From NCBI RefSeq assembly GCF_963677315.1, contig NZ_OY781939.1, positions 1 through 64,000 on the forward strand: DNA of 64,000 bases, in the 5' to 3' direction. The translations under genes were made by a program, and so were the position numbers. This DNA is from an uncultured Sphaerochaeta sp. GTDB taxonomy: Bacteria > Spirochaetota > Spirochaetia > Sphaerochaetales > Sphaerochaetaceae. The notes beneath the pieces are model-generated. The model was not told the DNA's origin, did no database searches, and was given only the letters and a program-made list of their open reading frames with translations. Of this stretch, positions 43,105 through 52,647 are shown in pieces; position 1 is the stretch's first letter, and every line of letters begins with the position of its first letter.

Positions 43105-46100
43105 ATGGATAATCAGGATAAACAGTTTACCATCGGTAGGTTCTCGGTAACCAAACCAGTATTGGTCAATATTCTCATGATCACCGTACTTGCTCTGGGT
43201 GTTCTTAGTTTACTGACCCTACCACAGGAACAGTTCGCAGAGGTTCCCTTCTACTGGGTTAATGTCATTGTCCCCTATCCAGGTGTGAGTGCCCAGGATA
43301 TGGAGTCCTCAGTCACCATTCCCGTGGAGAATGCATTTGCCGGGATGGATCGTCTCAAGCAGATCAGCTCAACCACCAGTGAGGGGTTGAGTGTGGTCCG
43401 GGTTGAGTTTGATGATGGCATAGACGATACCCTTTTTCGTTCTCTTTACCAGGATGCACAGACTCGGTTCAGCCAGGTAAGTCTTCCTGAGGGAGCATTG
43501 CAGCCATTGCTGGATGATTTTTCCTCTTCAGACTTTTTGCCTGTCATCGAGGTAATTGTCAGCGGGAATATCTCCTATCAGGACATGCGTGAGCAAGCTC
43601 AGGAGCTGCAAAACCGGTTCCTCAGCATTCCAGATGTTTCAGATGTAGAAATTGTTGGTCTGCCTGAAAGGCAAATCCAGGTGAAGCTGGACCCGACACT
43701 GCTCTCCTCAATGGGCTTGAGTGTCAATGAGGTGGTTCGTTCTCTCTCAGGGGAGAACCAGCGCCTTCCTAGTGGGAGTCTCTCAACAGAGAGTCGCCAA
43801 TACCTGCTTCGTACCTTTGGTTCCGTGGAGGGTGTCCGGGATATTGAATCCGTTATTGTCAGACGTTCCAACCAGGGAGAGGGACTTGTCCGTCTCTCTG
43901 ATGTTGCAAAGGTCATGGATGGCTTTGATGAGGAAGCACCCTTGAGCCGGTTCAATGGGGAGAGTGCTGTCAGTTTGAAGATCACCAAGGTGGTGAAAGG
44001 TGATTCGGTGGCAATCGTCGATGCGGTCAGGCAGATTGTCGATGAGACCCAACCTCGTGCAGGGGCAACCCTGACGTTGTTCAATGATTCCACAGTCCAG
44101 ATTGCAAGCAGCCTTTCTGTACTCTCCACCAATGCCCTTATGGGTCTTTTGTTGCTGGTTATCATTCTTTCCCTGTTCATTGGTTTCAGAAATGCATTTA
44201 TAACGGCGCTTGGTATCCCGGTAACCTTTGCATTGACCTTCCTGGTACTCGACCAGTTGGGGCAGACCGTAAACACCAACACCCTCTTTGGTTTGGTGCT
44301 GGTATTAGGTTTGATCGTCGACCACGGTATTGTCATCGTTGAGAACTCATACCGCCTCCAACTCGCTGGAGTACCTCGGCATGAGGCCGCAATCAAGGGG
44401 GTCAACCAGGTGGTATGGCCGATCATTGCCGCCACCGGAACCACCGTTGCAGCATTCCTCCCCCTTATGATTATTCCAGGGACCATCGGCAAGTTCCTCA
44501 GGGTCATTCCCCTGACCGTTACCATTGCCTTGATCGTAAGTACTTTTGAGGCCCTCTTCTTCCTCCCCAGCCACTACGCAGAGTGGGGCCCCAGGAGACT
44601 CAAGCAGGAGAAAGCAGGCAAACAACGCTTTGAGCGTTTCATCAACACCTATCAACGTGCCCTTGCCTGGGCCCTGGATAGGAAGGGACGTTTCATACTT
44701 CTCACACTCCTGGTAACTGCTGCAATATTCTCCTTGGTGGGTGGTTTGCGTCAGGATCTGTTCAGTGCAGAAGATTACAGTTATTTCAATATTGAGATCA
44801 CTACTCCCCAGGGATCTACCTTGCGTACTACCAACAATGTGGTCTCAGCATACGAGAAGGTCCTTCTTGATAAGGTCGGAGGTGGTGAGATCCTCTCCAT
44901 CAGTGCCAACATCGGTGGTAATGAAGGGGGTGCTGAAAGCACCACCCAAGCAACCATCACGGTTGACCTTGCTGAGATGGATGAAGGGAGAACCAGAAGC
45001 ATTGAGACAATCATTGATGAAGTGAAGAGGGAGACCTACTACATCAGTGGCGCAGAGCAGGTGCTCTTCACCAAAGCCCAGACGGGTCCTCCAACCTCTG
45101 CAGATTTCAGTTTCCGTCTCTCCGGCGATGCATATGAACCTCTCATAGAGGCTTCAGGCGTATTGGGCAACACCCTCGCCTCGATTGAGGGTGTGGAGAA
45201 TGTCCAGAGCGATTTCATTGCAGGCAATCCCGCCCTCCGCATTGATGTTGACCAGGATCAGGCAACCCGGTTGGGAATCGGAGTTTCTACCATTGCCGGC
45301 TACCTTCGTGTACGTTTTGAAGGACAGAACGTTGGAACGTTGTTCCTGGAGAATGAAGAGATTGATATGGTCGTCCAGTTTGATAATGGTGGAACGGAGC
45401 GCTTTGAGGATCTCCAACAGATCCTCATACCCACTGATGATGGAAGGCTCGTGCCCTTGAGCAGTGTTGCAGCCATCTCCTTGGAGAGTTCCATCGGTTC
45501 CATCAGGCGTGTAGAAGGAAAGCGTGAGATTACTGTTACCGCAGATGCACTCACAGAGGTTGACCAGAATGTGGTCAATGACCAGATTGTGCAACTCTGG
45601 GATACCGATCTCCGTAATCGATATCCTTCGGTTGACCTGGTGGTAGGTGGTGAGTTCAGTGATTTTTCCAACCTCCTGATCGATATCCTCCGTATCTTTG
45701 TGCTCGGGATCTTCCTGATGTACTTGATCCTTGGTACTCAGTTCAACAGCTACAGCCAACCCTTCCTGATTCTGCTCAGTGTTCCTTTTGCCTTTATCGG
45801 GGTGGTGCTTTTCCTTTTCATCTCGGGGACCCCGCTTTCAACAACGGTAATCTACTCAGCAGTTGCCTTGGCTGGAATCGCGGTAAACGATGCCATCGTC
45901 CTGATCAGTTTCATCAATGAACTACGCTCGGAAGGGAAATCTGTAGCTGAGGCGATTGTCGAGGCTGCAGGGACTCGTATACGACCAATCCTCCTTACCA
46001 GTCTTACCACCATTGCAGGACTGCTTCCCACCGCAATCGGGATAGGGGGATATTCCGTTGTATGGTCACCAATGGCCTCCACCATCATGGTAGGCTTGAT

Positions 46101-46179
46101 CTTCTCCACGTTGAGCGCGCTATTTGTACTACCCTTGCTCTACGCTTCATTCTACAAAGACACCCGGAGGAATGCTTAA
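43105..46179 (+). CDS. RND-family efflux transporter (AcrB/HAE1-like)
   Basis: 1024 residues, twelve membrane helices, two large periplasmic loops. It begins FSVTKPVLVNILMITVLALG. The proton relay is altered from AcrB: helix 4 has GLIVDHGIVIVEN, giving Asp406-His407 in place of Asp-Asp, and helix 10 has GIAVNDAIVLISF, giving Asn928 in place of the relay Lys. Substrate may be a drug, a fatty acid or other lipophile; it cannot be told from sequence. It overlaps the tolC-like gene by one base. Confidence 0.93.
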   Translation: MDNQDKQFTIGRFSVTKPVLVNILMITVLALGVLSLLTLPQEQFAEVPFYWVNVIVPYPGVSAQDMESSVTIPVENAFAGMDRLKQISSTTSEGLSVVRVEFDDGIDDTLFRSLYQDAQTRFSQVSLPEGALQPLLDDFSSSDFLPVIEVIVSGNISYQDMREQAQELQNRFLSIPDVSDVEIVGLPERQIQVKLDPTLLSSMGLSVNEVVRSLSGENQRLPSGSLSTESRQYLLRTFGSVEGVRDIESVIVRRSNQGEGLVRLSDVAKVMDGFDEEAPLSRFNGESAVSLKITKVVKGDSVAIVDAVRQIVDETQPRAGATLTLFNDSTVQIASSLSVLSTNALMGLLLLVIILSLFIGFRNAFITALGIPVTFALTFLVLDQLGQTVNTNTLFGLVLVLGLIVDHGIVIVENSYRLQLAGVPRHEAAIKGVNQVVWPIIAATGTTVAAFLPLMIIPGTIGKFLRVIPLTVTIALIVSTFEALFFLPSHYAEWGPRRLKQEKAGKQRFERFINTYQRALAWALDRKGRFILLTLLVTAAIFSLVGGLRQDLFSAEDYSYFNIEITTPQGSTLRTTNNVVSAYEKVLLDKVGGGEILSISANIGGNEGGAESTTQATITVDLAEMDEGRTRSIETIIDEVKRETYYISGAEQVLFTKAQTGPPTSADFSFRLSGDAYEPLIEASGVLGNTLASIEGVENVQSDFIAGNPALRIDVDQDQATRLGIGVSTIAGYLRVRFEGQNVGTLFLENEEIDMVVQFDNGGTERFEDLQQILIPTDDGRLVPLSSVAAISLESSIGSIRRVEGKREITVTADALTEVDQNVVNDQIVQLWDTDLRNRYPSVDLVVGGEFSDFSNLLIDILRIFVLGIFLMYLILGTQFNSYSQPFLILLSVPFAFIGVVLFLFISGTPLSTTVIYSAVALAGIAVNDAIVLISFINELRSEGKSVAEAIVEAAGTRIRPILLTSLTTIAGLLPTAIGIGGYSVVWSPMASTIMVGLIFSTLSALFVLPLLYASFYKDTRRNA

Positions 46180-47750
46180 TGAAACGATACCTACCAATTA
46201 TGATACTCTTACTGTCTGCGCTCTCATCCCTTGCTGCCTCCTCCTATCCTGACCTTACTCCTGTGGATTTGGCAGGGGAGTCAGCACTTCCATTGGAAGC
46301 TGAATCGATAGATGTATTCCTTGATACCTGGAGAGATGAGACCCATCCGACTACCTTCAGTTTGCTGGAGCAGTTGGAGATAAAGCTGAAAGAGCATGAC
46401 TGGCAGTTGCAGCAGCTCTCTGATGTGGTTGGCATCCAGGAAGCACAACTGGAATTCTCCCTCTCCCAAGGGAAACCCACTTGGGGAGTGAGTGCAACTC
46501 CCTATACCTACAATGATATGACCGTGCAGACTGGAGCAGTGCCTACAAGAACCAAGAGCCACTCCTTCCAGGTAGGGGGAACCCTCACTGATACCCTCTC
46601 TACAGGGGCGACCTTGCAGCTTTCAGTTAACCAGAAGAGTACAAAAAGCCTAACAACAAGCACTGCACCCTCTGTGGATGCCTGGACACAGACCCCCACC
46701 GTTTCCCTCTCCCTTCGCCAGCCACTTTGGATCGGGGATGGATTGGTTGACCTCTCCTACCAGGACAAGCAGGTGGAGAAACAACGTATTGCTCTCTCTG
46801 ATGCCATCTACTCCAAGGATGGACTGCAGCGTGCGCTCATCCTGCAGAATATTCGCCTCCTCTTGCTCCGTCAGAGCTTGCTGGAGAACCGATATATACT
46901 CTCTGAAAGAGTCAGCTTGGCTGATACCGCAAGGAAGAGAGCCAAAAACGATTTGGATGAGGGCCTTATCAGCCGCCAGGCGTATGAGAGCAGTCAGCTT
47001 GCCTATCAGCAGAGCCTGAGTGCCTACCAAGCAGTGAATCGCGAGCTTGACACTCTTTCGGTTACCTTAAAGCGGGTATGGCAAGATGATCTTCCCCCGC
47101 AGGTATCGCTCTCCGTCTTCAACCCTGTTTCCTTGATGGAGAATGGGTATGAACTTGCATCACTGCTCTCACGATATCTATCCCAGGATACTGCCTACCA
47201 GCAAGCCTTGTTGGAGGTGCAGAAGGCAACCATCGACAGCGGGATGTTCTCTGTACAGGATGCTCCGTCCCTTCAGCTGAGCTTCCAGATGAGCCCCTTC
47301 TACTCACCAAGTGATGGTAATTCGTTCTTCTCTTCCTTCTCTGAGCTTTTCTCAGATGCAGACCCGCAGATGACATTCTCCGTAGCATTCAGTGCAACCG
47401 ATCTGTTCAGGAAATCTTCCTCATTGCAGCAGGCACTCGCTCAGAAAGCGCTGGACTCTGCGAAAGCAGGTCTCGAGCTCGCCTTTGCAGAAGCTGAGGA
47501 TACTGTACAGGCAATGAAACAGGAAGTAGCTGGGTATCTCTCTGATCTGGGTGTCCAACTCGCTGACTACCGGTTAAAAGAAGCATTGCTTTCCAGTGAG
47601 CAGATTCGATTCGAGGCATCGATAAGTGACAAGCAATCCCTTCTCCAGAGGGAGTTGGACTGGTACCAGGCAGCCTTTACTGTATTGGACACACTCAGGG
47701 AGTTGGAATTTCGCTATCTCCAGATGCGTTTGCAGGGGTTGTTAGGATAG
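46179..47750 (+). CDS. TolC-family outer-membrane efflux protein
   Basis: 523 residues with a signal peptide (YLPIMILLLSALSSLAAS) and the two-repeat helical pattern of outer-membrane efflux proteins. The helices carry LRQSLLENRYILSERVSLAD with RKRAKNDLDEGLISRQAYES, and in the second half QQALAQKALDSAKAGLELAF. The start at 46179 has GGAGG 8 bases upstream and overlaps the RND stop (TAATG). It forms the exit channel of the tripartite pump. Its 3' end overlaps the convergent GGDEF gene by 9 bases. Confidence 0.92.
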   Translation: MKRYLPIMILLLSALSSLAASSYPDLTPVDLAGESALPLEAESIDVFLDTWRDETHPTTFSLLEQLEIKLKEHDWQLQQLSDVVGIQEAQLEFSLSQGKPTWGVSATPYTYNDMTVQTGAVPTRTKSHSFQVGGTLTDTLSTGATLQLSVNQKSTKSLTTSTAPSVDAWTQTPTVSLSLRQPLWIGDGLVDLSYQDKQVEKQRIALSDAIYSKDGLQRALILQNIRLLLLRQSLLENRYILSERVSLADTARKRAKNDLDEGLISRQAYESSQLAYQQSLSAYQAVNRELDTLSVTLKRVWQDDLPPQVSLSVFNPVSLMENGYELASLLSRYLSQDTAYQQALLEVQKATIDSGMFSVQDAPSLQLSFQMSPFYSPSDGNSFFSSFSELFSDADPQMTFSVAFSATDLFRKSSSLQQALAQKALDSAKAGLELAFAEAEDTVQAMKQEVAGYLSDLGVQLADYRLKEALLSSEQIRFEASISDKQSLLQRELDWYQAAFTVLDTLRELEFRYLQMRLQGLLG

Positions 47751-48845
47751 GTTGCTCTTTTTGAGCATCGCTTTATGGCGGTACATTGACTTGTCAGCAA
47801 GGGTGAAGGCATCCCGGGTGGATATACCTTCATCGTTGTTTGTTTCTGCATATCCCCATGCAACATCGATGGGATGGGCAAGTTTGGTATTGGCTTCGAG
47901 TAGCTTCAGTTCAAATTGTTCCATCTTGGATTGCATCTTGCCTATCTTGGCTCTGGTAAGGATGACACAGAACTCATCGCCGCCGATCCTGAATACTTTT
48001 CCATCAGGTGAGAATGCTTTATGCAGCAACTCTGCCAAGGTGAGGAGCAGGTGATCTCCTTCATGATGTCCCCATGTATCATTGACTCGTTTGAGATTGT
48101 TCATGTCAAAGAGTATAAAGACCAATTCTTGGTCTCTTTGTTCTGCTATAGATAGCATACGCTCAAATGCGATACGGTTTCGCGCCTTGGTAGGCAGGTC
48201 AAAATCGAACTTTGCTTCCTGGACGATGAGATAGTACAATAATAGTGCTGTTGCAATGGAACTGGTGATATAGGAGTCCTCAAGATAAAGGAACTGGATA
48301 ATTGTTGCTATGATAGGCAAGCAATAGACCAAGGCAACGAGGAACTTGCTTGGTGATATGGTAGCGTGACGCATTCTGAAGAGTTGGATGAGAATAAGGA
48401 TGTAATAGGAGTACGAAACGCAGGTAGTCACATAGAAGAATGACCCCCTGATATACTCGTTGGAGTTATTTACAGAGAAGAACCAACCGTTCTGGATGGA
48501 GAGAATGGTTAGTATAGCGTTCAATGCCAAGGGGGTATAGAGAACTCTTTTTACGGTCTTTCCGTACTCACTATACCCAAGATACCAAAGAATGATGAGT
48601 GCAACTGCCGGGATCAGGATGAAATAGAGTGCATTCGAGAGCAGATGGATGACAATGGCATAGGCAGCTGTACGCCCTGCCATGATATACCCCAGCACTT
48701 CCACTGCCAACAACGCGAGGGTAATGTATGAGGCAAGGATATAGTACCTGTTCTGCCTTGACCCACTAAGATGTCGTGTAGCCAGGTAAATGGTAAAAAA
48801 CAAGGGAACCATGCTGAAGATATCTACGATGATAAGTGGGTTCAT
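47742..48845 (-). CDS. Membrane diguanylate cyclase (GGDEF)
   Basis: 367 residues. The N-terminal half (about 1-200) has seven or so hydrophobic helices. The C-terminal GGDEF domain has FRIGGDEFCVIL (about 283-294), after HEGDHLLLTLAELL. It should make cyclic di-GMP from two GTP. The inhibitory I-site (R-x-x-D five residues before GGDEF) reads SPDG, so product feedback is probably absent. The membrane part may sense an unknown signal. CAAGGAGCC precedes the ATG. Confidence 0.9.
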   Translation of the reverse strand: MNPLIIVDIFSMVPLFFTIYLATRHLSGSRQNRYYILASYITLALLAVEVLGYIMAGRTAAYAIVIHLLSNALYFILIPAVALIILWYLGYSEYGKTVKRVLYTPLALNAILTILSIQNGWFFSVNNSNEYIRGSFFYVTTCVSYSYYILILIQLFRMRHATISPSKFLVALVYCLPIIATIIQFLYLEDSYITSSIATALLLYYLIVQEAKFDFDLPTKARNRIAFERMLSIAEQRDQELVFILFDMNNLKRVNDTWGHHEGDHLLLTLAELLHKAFSPDGKVFRIGGDEFCVILTRAKIGKMQSKMEQFELKLLEANTKLAHPIDVAWGYAETNNDEGISTRDAFTLADKSMYRHKAMLKKSNLS

Positions 48846-48930
48846 GTCGGCTCCTTGGAAAAGTCTTCACGTAAATGGTATACGCTCGGTATGGCATTTG
48901 CCTACAAAAAAAGCCGTAAGAACACAAAAA

Positions 48931-48959
48931 AACGCAAGAATTTTTGTAATCCTTGCGTT
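48931..48959 (-). terminator. Terminator of the 48980-49810 gene
   Basis: Stem AACGCAAG (48931-48938) with CTTGCGTT (48952-48959), 13-base loop; on the minus strand it is followed by a run of T. It lies 20 bases after the stop of the beta-barrel gene. Confidence 0.75.
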
Positions 48960-48979
48960 GCTATTTGTTTGCATGAAAT

Positions 48980-49810
48980 TTATTGCATCTGCCAGGCAAG
49001 TCCTGCAGAGAAAGTCAGGCTTGCAATATTGTTCTTGGTGTAGACTTCAGTGGACTCTGTCCAGTTGCTTGCATCATTCTCGCTCTCCCCATCTGCAGTC
49101 CCTCCGAAGAAGCGTGCATTGGCAAAGAGGGAGAAGCCATCCTCAATCGCATAGTCCATACGAAGGGAGGCATCCAATATAGATCCTTCGAACGCATAGT
49201 CAGCTCCATTGATATAGGCAAGGTTCGCGTATGATCCTGCGATATCGGCACTGAGTGTCAATCCAAAGGGGAAGCGGTACTCACTGTAAATGGCCAGGGC
49301 TGGAACCAGCCCTACGTTCTGGCTAATAAAGGAGTCCTCTCCATCCACTTCCCTGAACTGGATTGATGCATTCCTGATCTGCAGGGCAAGGCCGACTCCA
49401 AGATACGCCTCTTCATATTTCCCGAGCAGGTCATAGGTGTAGGTGGCTCGGTAGAAGGGGAAGCTGTAGGTCAGTTCCATGGGACCTTCAAATGTTTTGT
49501 CGCCAATCTTTACATTGTTGTTTTTAAAATCAACTGCGGTATCAAGCTGCAATGGTTGGTAGGTGAACCAGAGGCGGTGTTTATCCTCAATTCTCGCTCC
49601 TACCGTGTAGCGGCTGAAGGGGTAGAGGTTGTTCTGTCCGCCTTGCTTGATGTAATCGAATTCGTCTCCTGTTGTTCCATTTTGGAAGGTATGGTGCAAC
49701 AGGCCAATGGTGCCTTGCTCTGTCTCTACGAACGGGGTAAAGGAGAATGCAAAGAGTGAGAGAGCAGAGAAGGAAAGTAAGGTAAGTGTCAGGATTAGTT
49801 TCTTGTTCAT
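48980..49810 (-). CDS. Outer-membrane beta-barrel-like protein
   Basis: 276 residues with a signal peptide (LILTLTLLSFSALSLFAFS) and a C-terminal segment with alternating hydrophobic residues ending LTFSAGLAWQMQ, which suggests an outer-membrane beta barrel. Strand-like stretches include YRATYTYDLLGKYEEAYLGV and FPFGLTLSADIAGSYANLAY. It has no family I can name. GGAG precedes the ATG. The gene has its own promoter and terminator. Confidence 0.7.
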   Translation of the reverse strand: MNKKLILTLTLLSFSALSLFAFSFTPFVETEQGTIGLLHHTFQNGTTGDEFDYIKQGGQNNLYPFSRYTVGARIEDKHRLWFTYQPLQLDTAVDFKNNNVKIGDKTFEGPMELTYSFPFYRATYTYDLLGKYEEAYLGVGLALQIRNASIQFREVDGEDSFISQNVGLVPALAIYSEYRFPFGLTLSADIAGSYANLAYINGADYAFEGSILDASLRMDYAIEDGFSLFANARFFGGTADGESENDASNWTESTEVYTKNNIASLTFSAGLAWQMQ

Positions 49811-49835
49811 AATATCTCCTATTAGATACCAATAA

Positions 49836-49864
49836 TATAAAAGGAAATTATATTTTGGTCAATA
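49836..49864 (-). promoter_or_regulatory. Promoter of the beta-barrel gene
   Basis: Minus-strand TTGACC (49859-49864), 17-base spacer, TATATT (49836-49841), about 25 bases from the start codon. Confidence 0.6.
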
Positions 49865-49881
49865 TAACCATCGGTGTAGAT

Positions 49882-51090
49882 TCAGGAAAATATGCCACAA
49901 TCCAAATGTTTGGCGGCGTAGATACCAAAAAGCATATAGCAACTGGTAAGTATGAAGATAAGTGGAAACCCTAGATAGGGAAGCAAGAGACCAGCAAGCA
50001 TGGGGTAGAGGATATTCATCAAGGCACCAGCACCGCCTATCCCAAAATAGATAGGGCGGTTCTCATTGTTGGAAATTTCCAACAGAATCCCCACGGTAAG
50101 TATGTGATAGAGAGCACCGGTAGCTCCTCCGATAAAGAAGGCAAGTGGGTAGAGTAGTGGGGTTGCTATCAACAAGAGAGCAATGATCGGGGTGGAAATA
50201 CCGAGAAGGATGAAAAGATAGATAAGCGGGCGATAGCGCTGTCCTTTGCTGAACAGGTTGGTAAGGATGGTTGCAAGCAGAGAACCGGAAAGCTGGAACA
50301 ACAGGAAGGTTCCCGTTCTTCCTCCGTCCAATCCATAACGTTGATTTGCCAGAACCACCAAGAATGGCAGGGTAGAGAGGATAACCCCTGAGGTATTCAC
50401 CAAAAGCAGATAGAGTCTGACATTTCGGTCTTCCTTGATGGCATGGGCAAACATACCCAGTCTTTCTCCTAGAGTCTGTTTTTTTTGCTGGGGATTTTCT
50501 CCCTCTTTCAGCATCCAGAAACCACTGGTAGCGAAGAGTAGCAGGAGGCTTGCCATAAGGAACAGCAGGCTGTAGCTGTCGGGGTAGGAGAGGTAGGAGA
50601 GTACAAGTTTTACCACAACTGAACTGATGATCAATCCAATACTGGTAATCAGTTGTTTCTGGGTCAGTAGTTTCTTTCGTTGAGGTTTTTCAATCGTGCT
50701 TCCAAGAATATCGGTGTAGGCGATGTTTGCCCATGCACCGCTGAAGGAGAATACGGTGATCAGGAAAAGGATAAGCCATATTTTCCAGGTGGCAGGGGAT
50801 CCAAGGTTGCGCAAGAATATCCCAAGGCTTGCAAGCGCTGCAACCCTGAGGTATATCCCCCCCAGAAGGGCTGGTTTCTTGTGCTTGAATCCCATGATGA
50901 AGGTAGCAAACAGCAGTTGCATGAAGCTGCCGAATCCCACCATGATGGCAGTCAGCAGCCCTAGGTGAAAGGTAGTAGCCCCAGTTTCGCTTAGCATGGC
51001 TGGGGCGACGGTATTCACGTCTATGAAACTCATGGTAAGTGAAAGGAACAATGCATGGATCATGAAAGAGCGATAGTTGGTAATCCTCAT
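49882..51090 (-). CDS. Major facilitator superfamily transporter
   Basis: 402 residues with about twelve membrane helices and a basic loop around helix 2-3 (FATFIMGFKHKKPALLGGIY). Helices include HALFLSLTMSFIDVNTVAPA, LITSIGLIISSVVVKLVLSY and FFIGGATGALYHILTVGILL. The start at 51090 has GGAGGGG upstream and gives MRITNYRSFMIHALFLSL. It follows the FGGY kinase gene by 86 bases on the same strand, so it probably imports the substrate of that operon. The family does not fix the substrate. Confidence 0.82.
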   Translation of the reverse strand: MRITNYRSFMIHALFLSLTMSFIDVNTVAPAMLSETGATTFHLGLLTAIMVGFGSFMQLLFATFIMGFKHKKPALLGGIYLRVAALASLGIFLRNLGSPATWKIWLILFLITVFSFSGAWANIAYTDILGSTIEKPQRKKLLTQKQLITSIGLIISSVVVKLVLSYLSYPDSYSLLFLMASLLLLFATSGFWMLKEGENPQQKKQTLGERLGMFAHAIKEDRNVRLYLLLVNTSGVILSTLPFLVVLANQRYGLDGGRTGTFLLFQLSGSLLATILTNLFSKGQRYRPLIYLFILLGISTPIIALLLIATPLLYPLAFFIGGATGALYHILTVGILLEISNNENRPIYFGIGGAGALMNILYPMLAGLLLPYLGFPLIFILTSCYMLFGIYAAKHLDCGIFS

Positions 51091-51176
51091 CAGTATCCCC
51101 TCCCTAATTTGAATATAGCAAAGTAACTGACCTTTGGATATCAAAATAATGAGGGGGTTTGGAGCACAACAGGTGA

Positions 51177-52613
51177 TTAATCATGAAAAATACGATGGGA
51201 TGCCTGCAATACTTCCTCCGTAGCGGAACTGATTTTTGTATACACCTCTCGATTGATTCTTTCATACAATGCAACATTTGCCTTATCTGGGAGGAACATG
51301 TCCCGTACTCTCACCATATGCTCGATAGCTGATGCCCTGTCGGGATATATCCCGAGTGCAAGAGCGGTGCAGATGGCCGCCCCCATACTGGCTGACTCGT
51401 TGGTTTGGTTCCTGTGGGCAGGTACACCAAATACATCTGCGAGGATCTGCATGAAAAGTTCCCCATTGGAGCCACCACCGCTTACAATGAGATGCTCTAT
51501 CTCAACTCCCATCTCATCACACATCGCCTGAGCATTGTTCTTCATGGTCATCGAGATGCCTTCAAGCACAGAGCGGAACATGTGTTTCCCCTTATGCTTG
51601 CCATTGAAGCCGATCATGATGCCTCTCTCCCATTGCTGGGTGGGACGGGCAAGCCAATGCAAGATGGTGTACAGTCCGTCACAACCAGCGCTTACGTCCT
51701 TACCCAAGACATTCAGATACGCTTCTGGAGACATATTATGCTCCTTGGCTGATTCTACCAATCCTGTTCCCATCAGGTCCTTGATCCAGGTGACGGTCGC
51801 CATTCCCCTACGAATTCCATTGCTTTCATAGAGGAATTCACCGGGTACTGCCCCTGGGTTGCTCCAGTAGTACGTTGTATCCGCTTGGTACGTGTCTCCT
51901 ACCATCATACTGGTGATGTAGGTACCCAGTGACACAAGAACGGTTCCTTTATCAGCCAATCCAGCACCAAGGCCTTCCACTGCCTTGTCATTTGCAGTAG
52001 AAACAACCGGGATTCCGGAAGGAAGTCCAGTAGCCTTGCTCGCCTGTTCAGTTACCGAGCCGAGAATGGTAGATGGGTCAACCAAATCGAAGAGCATATC
52101 CCGTGGAGTAGAATAGGAGTCGAAGAGCTCACCATCCGGGTACCACTGAAGGGTCTCTGGATTGATGGGCCAGGGACCAACGTAGTTTGAGCGGGTATCC
52201 CTGGTCTCCCCGGTAAGTCGATGGGTCAGATACCCGGTAGCAGTGGTAACATACCGAACTTCATCATCTTCATGCTCATATGGATAGGAAAGACGGATAT
52301 CCATCCAGCTCTGCACTGGGGAAGCCAGACTCCCGTCTTGCTTAAGCAGGGCACGGCAGCAACGGATGGATCCCAAACCGATTCCAATGATATCTTCCAT
52401 GTTTCCCCGGAAGGCCTGGAGCATGCCCTTGCAAGCTTGCTGCAGGCTATCCCACAAATCATCATCAGGATGTTCAGCCTTTCCCTCTCCATAGAGATGG
52501 ATTTCCTTGAGCGGCACCGTATTTGAGCAGATTTCCTCCCCAAGGGTGTCAAACATGGTCACCTTGGTACTTTGTGTGCCTCCGTCAATTGCTACTATGT
52601 ACTGCTGTTTCAT
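51177..52613 (-). CDS. FGGY-family carbohydrate kinase (YgcE-like context)
   Basis: 478-residue sugar/polyol kinase. The phosphate-binding motif DGGTQSTK lies at 10-17. The second domain has VSLGTYITSMM and the ATP motif VSGGGSNGELFMQILADVFG, about residues 395-414, with SASMGAAICTALALG. It phosphorylates a polyol or ketose in the cytoplasm. The gene closes an operon with an SDR, EtfAB and an FAD-linked oxidase. That set resembles ygcE, ygcW, ygcQR and ygcU of E. coli. It is not xylulose kinase by context. Confidence 0.85.
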   Translation of the reverse strand: MKQQYIVAIDGGTQSTKVTMFDTLGEEICSNTVPLKEIHLYGEGKAEHPDDDLWDSLQQACKGMLQAFRGNMEDIIGIGLGSIRCCRALLKQDGSLASPVQSWMDIRLSYPYEHEDDEVRYVTTATGYLTHRLTGETRDTRSNYVGPWPINPETLQWYPDGELFDSYSTPRDMLFDLVDPSTILGSVTEQASKATGLPSGIPVVSTANDKAVEGLGAGLADKGTVLVSLGTYITSMMVGDTYQADTTYYWSNPGAVPGEFLYESNGIRRGMATVTWIKDLMGTGLVESAKEHNMSPEAYLNVLGKDVSAGCDGLYTILHWLARPTQQWERGIMIGFNGKHKGKHMFRSVLEGISMTMKNNAQAMCDEMGVEIEHLIVSGGGSNGELFMQILADVFGVPAHRNQTNESASMGAAICTALALGIYPDRASAIEHMVRVRDMFLPDKANVALYERINREVYTKISSATEEVLQASHRIFHD

Positions 52614-52647
52614 AATTTCTTCTTTTTTCTTTGCTCTTTCCTGAGAA

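Noticed and set aside
49882..51090. Phage or mobile element in the carbohydrate region
   Set aside because: No integrase, transposase, terminal repeat or tRNA was found, and the codon pattern looks like the neighbours.
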